DNA of 5,797 bases from assembly GCA_030039655.1 (NCBI GenBank), contig JASHVC010000358.1, positions 1-5,797 on the forward strand. Direction: 5' to 3'. Shown here piece after piece: positions 5,631 through 5,797 of this stretch; positions within the stretch are counted from its first letter, which is position 1; each line of letters opens with the position of its first letter. A program made the position numbers and the translations under genes. Source of the stretch: Xanthobacteraceae bacterium (GTDB lineage Bacteria > Pseudomonadota > Alphaproteobacteria > Rhizobiales > Xanthobacteraceae). Below the pieces are notes generated by a model, which saw only the letters and a list, made by a program, of their open reading frames with translations, was not told where the DNA came from and did no database searches.

Positions 5631-5644
5631 GAATTGCATATACA
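5617..5644 (+). promoter_or_regulatory. Putative sigma-70-type promoter for the gene at 5715
   Basis: TTGATA (5617-5622) and TATACA (5639-5644) are separated by 16 bases, each close to the -35 and -10 consensus, in an AT-rich patch of a GC-rich window. Transcription would start near 5651, giving a leader of about 65 bases before the ATG at 5715. The inverted repeat at 5613-5630 covers the -35 box, suggesting repression by occlusion. Confidence 0.5.
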
Positions 5645-5714
5645 GCAACGCGGTCTTGGCGTTATGCTTCGCCTTAAGGGTCGGGATTGATACCGGCCCG
5701 CCGGAGGAATGCCT

Positions 5715-5797
5715 ATGGCAAAGATGAGCGACGTTTCAATCGTCAATTGGAACAAGGCCGAAGCCAAACAAGTCGCGTCCGGGCTTGAAAGGACGAT
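5715..5797 (+). CDS. Start of an unidentified gene (27 codons, cut by window edge)
   Basis: The frame opens with MAKMSDVSIVNWNKAEAKQV and remains open to the window end. A strong GGAGG (5703-5707) lies 7 bases before the ATG at 5715. An in-frame ATG two codons earlier (5709) is too close to that site, and one three codons later (5724) is too far. The opening 'VNW...' followed by a Val-x-x-Gly-x-x-R stretch is reminiscent of the N-terminal strand of small cupin-domain proteins, but 27 residues are too few to assign a family. It is transcribed away from the MmgE/PrpD gene, from which it is separated by 202 bases containing the promoter and operator-like site, so coregulation is likely. Confidence 0.7.
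   Translation, partial: MAKMSDVSIVNWNKAEAKQVASGLERT

Overview
The window looks like chromosomal DNA from a GC-rich alphaproteobacterium of the order Hyphomicrobiales, probably near Bradyrhizobium, Rhodopseudomonas or Xanthobacteraceae. The evidence is the codon use (strong G/C third positions), the protein families, and two copies of an imperfect palindromic intergenic repeat. That repeat, when translated by accident, gives the peptides 'RVKPAHD', 'GSSPRMT' and 'VIAGLDPPIH', which I recognise from spurious ORFs in these genomes. Genus-level placement is inference.

Layout. Minus strand, 1-972: N-terminal 324 residues of an aldehyde dehydrogenase of the succinate-semialdehyde dehydrogenase type, running off the left edge. 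973-1136: spacer holding palindromic repeat 1. Minus strand, 1137-2282: a complete zinc-type medium-chain alcohol dehydrogenase family protein, read before the aldehyde dehydrogenase and in the same direction. 2283-2662: a 380-base non-coding stretch that begins with palindromic repeat 2 and ends as the leader of a small plus-strand gene. Plus strand, 2663-2902: a 79-residue protein with two predicted membrane segments. A 29-base convergent spacer with a GC hairpin follows. Minus strand, 2932-4008: a membrane-anchored or exported NodB-type polysaccharide deacetylase. Minus strand, 4136-5512: an MmgE/PrpD family protein. 5513-5714: a divergent intergenic region with a good sigma-70-like promoter overlapped by a perfect 7-4-7 inverted repeat. 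Plus strand, from 5715: the first 27 codons of a gene that leaves the window.

How they may work together. The alcohol and aldehyde dehydrogenase genes are codirectional and could carry out successive oxidations (alcohol to aldehyde to acid), but the alcohol dehydrogenase homologue has lost every usual catalytic-zinc ligand while keeping the four structural-zinc cysteines, so its reaction is uncertain. The MmgE/PrpD protein and the divergent gene at the right edge share a control region and may belong to one catabolic unit. The deacetylase and the small membrane protein are not obviously linked to either. I see no mobile element with a transposase, no CRISPR array, no RNA gene and no defence or secondary-metabolite system. 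This is mostly an ordinary metabolic region; the points most worth checking are the degenerate zinc site, the repeats bracketing the alcohol dehydrogenase gene, and the operator-like site at 5613-5630.
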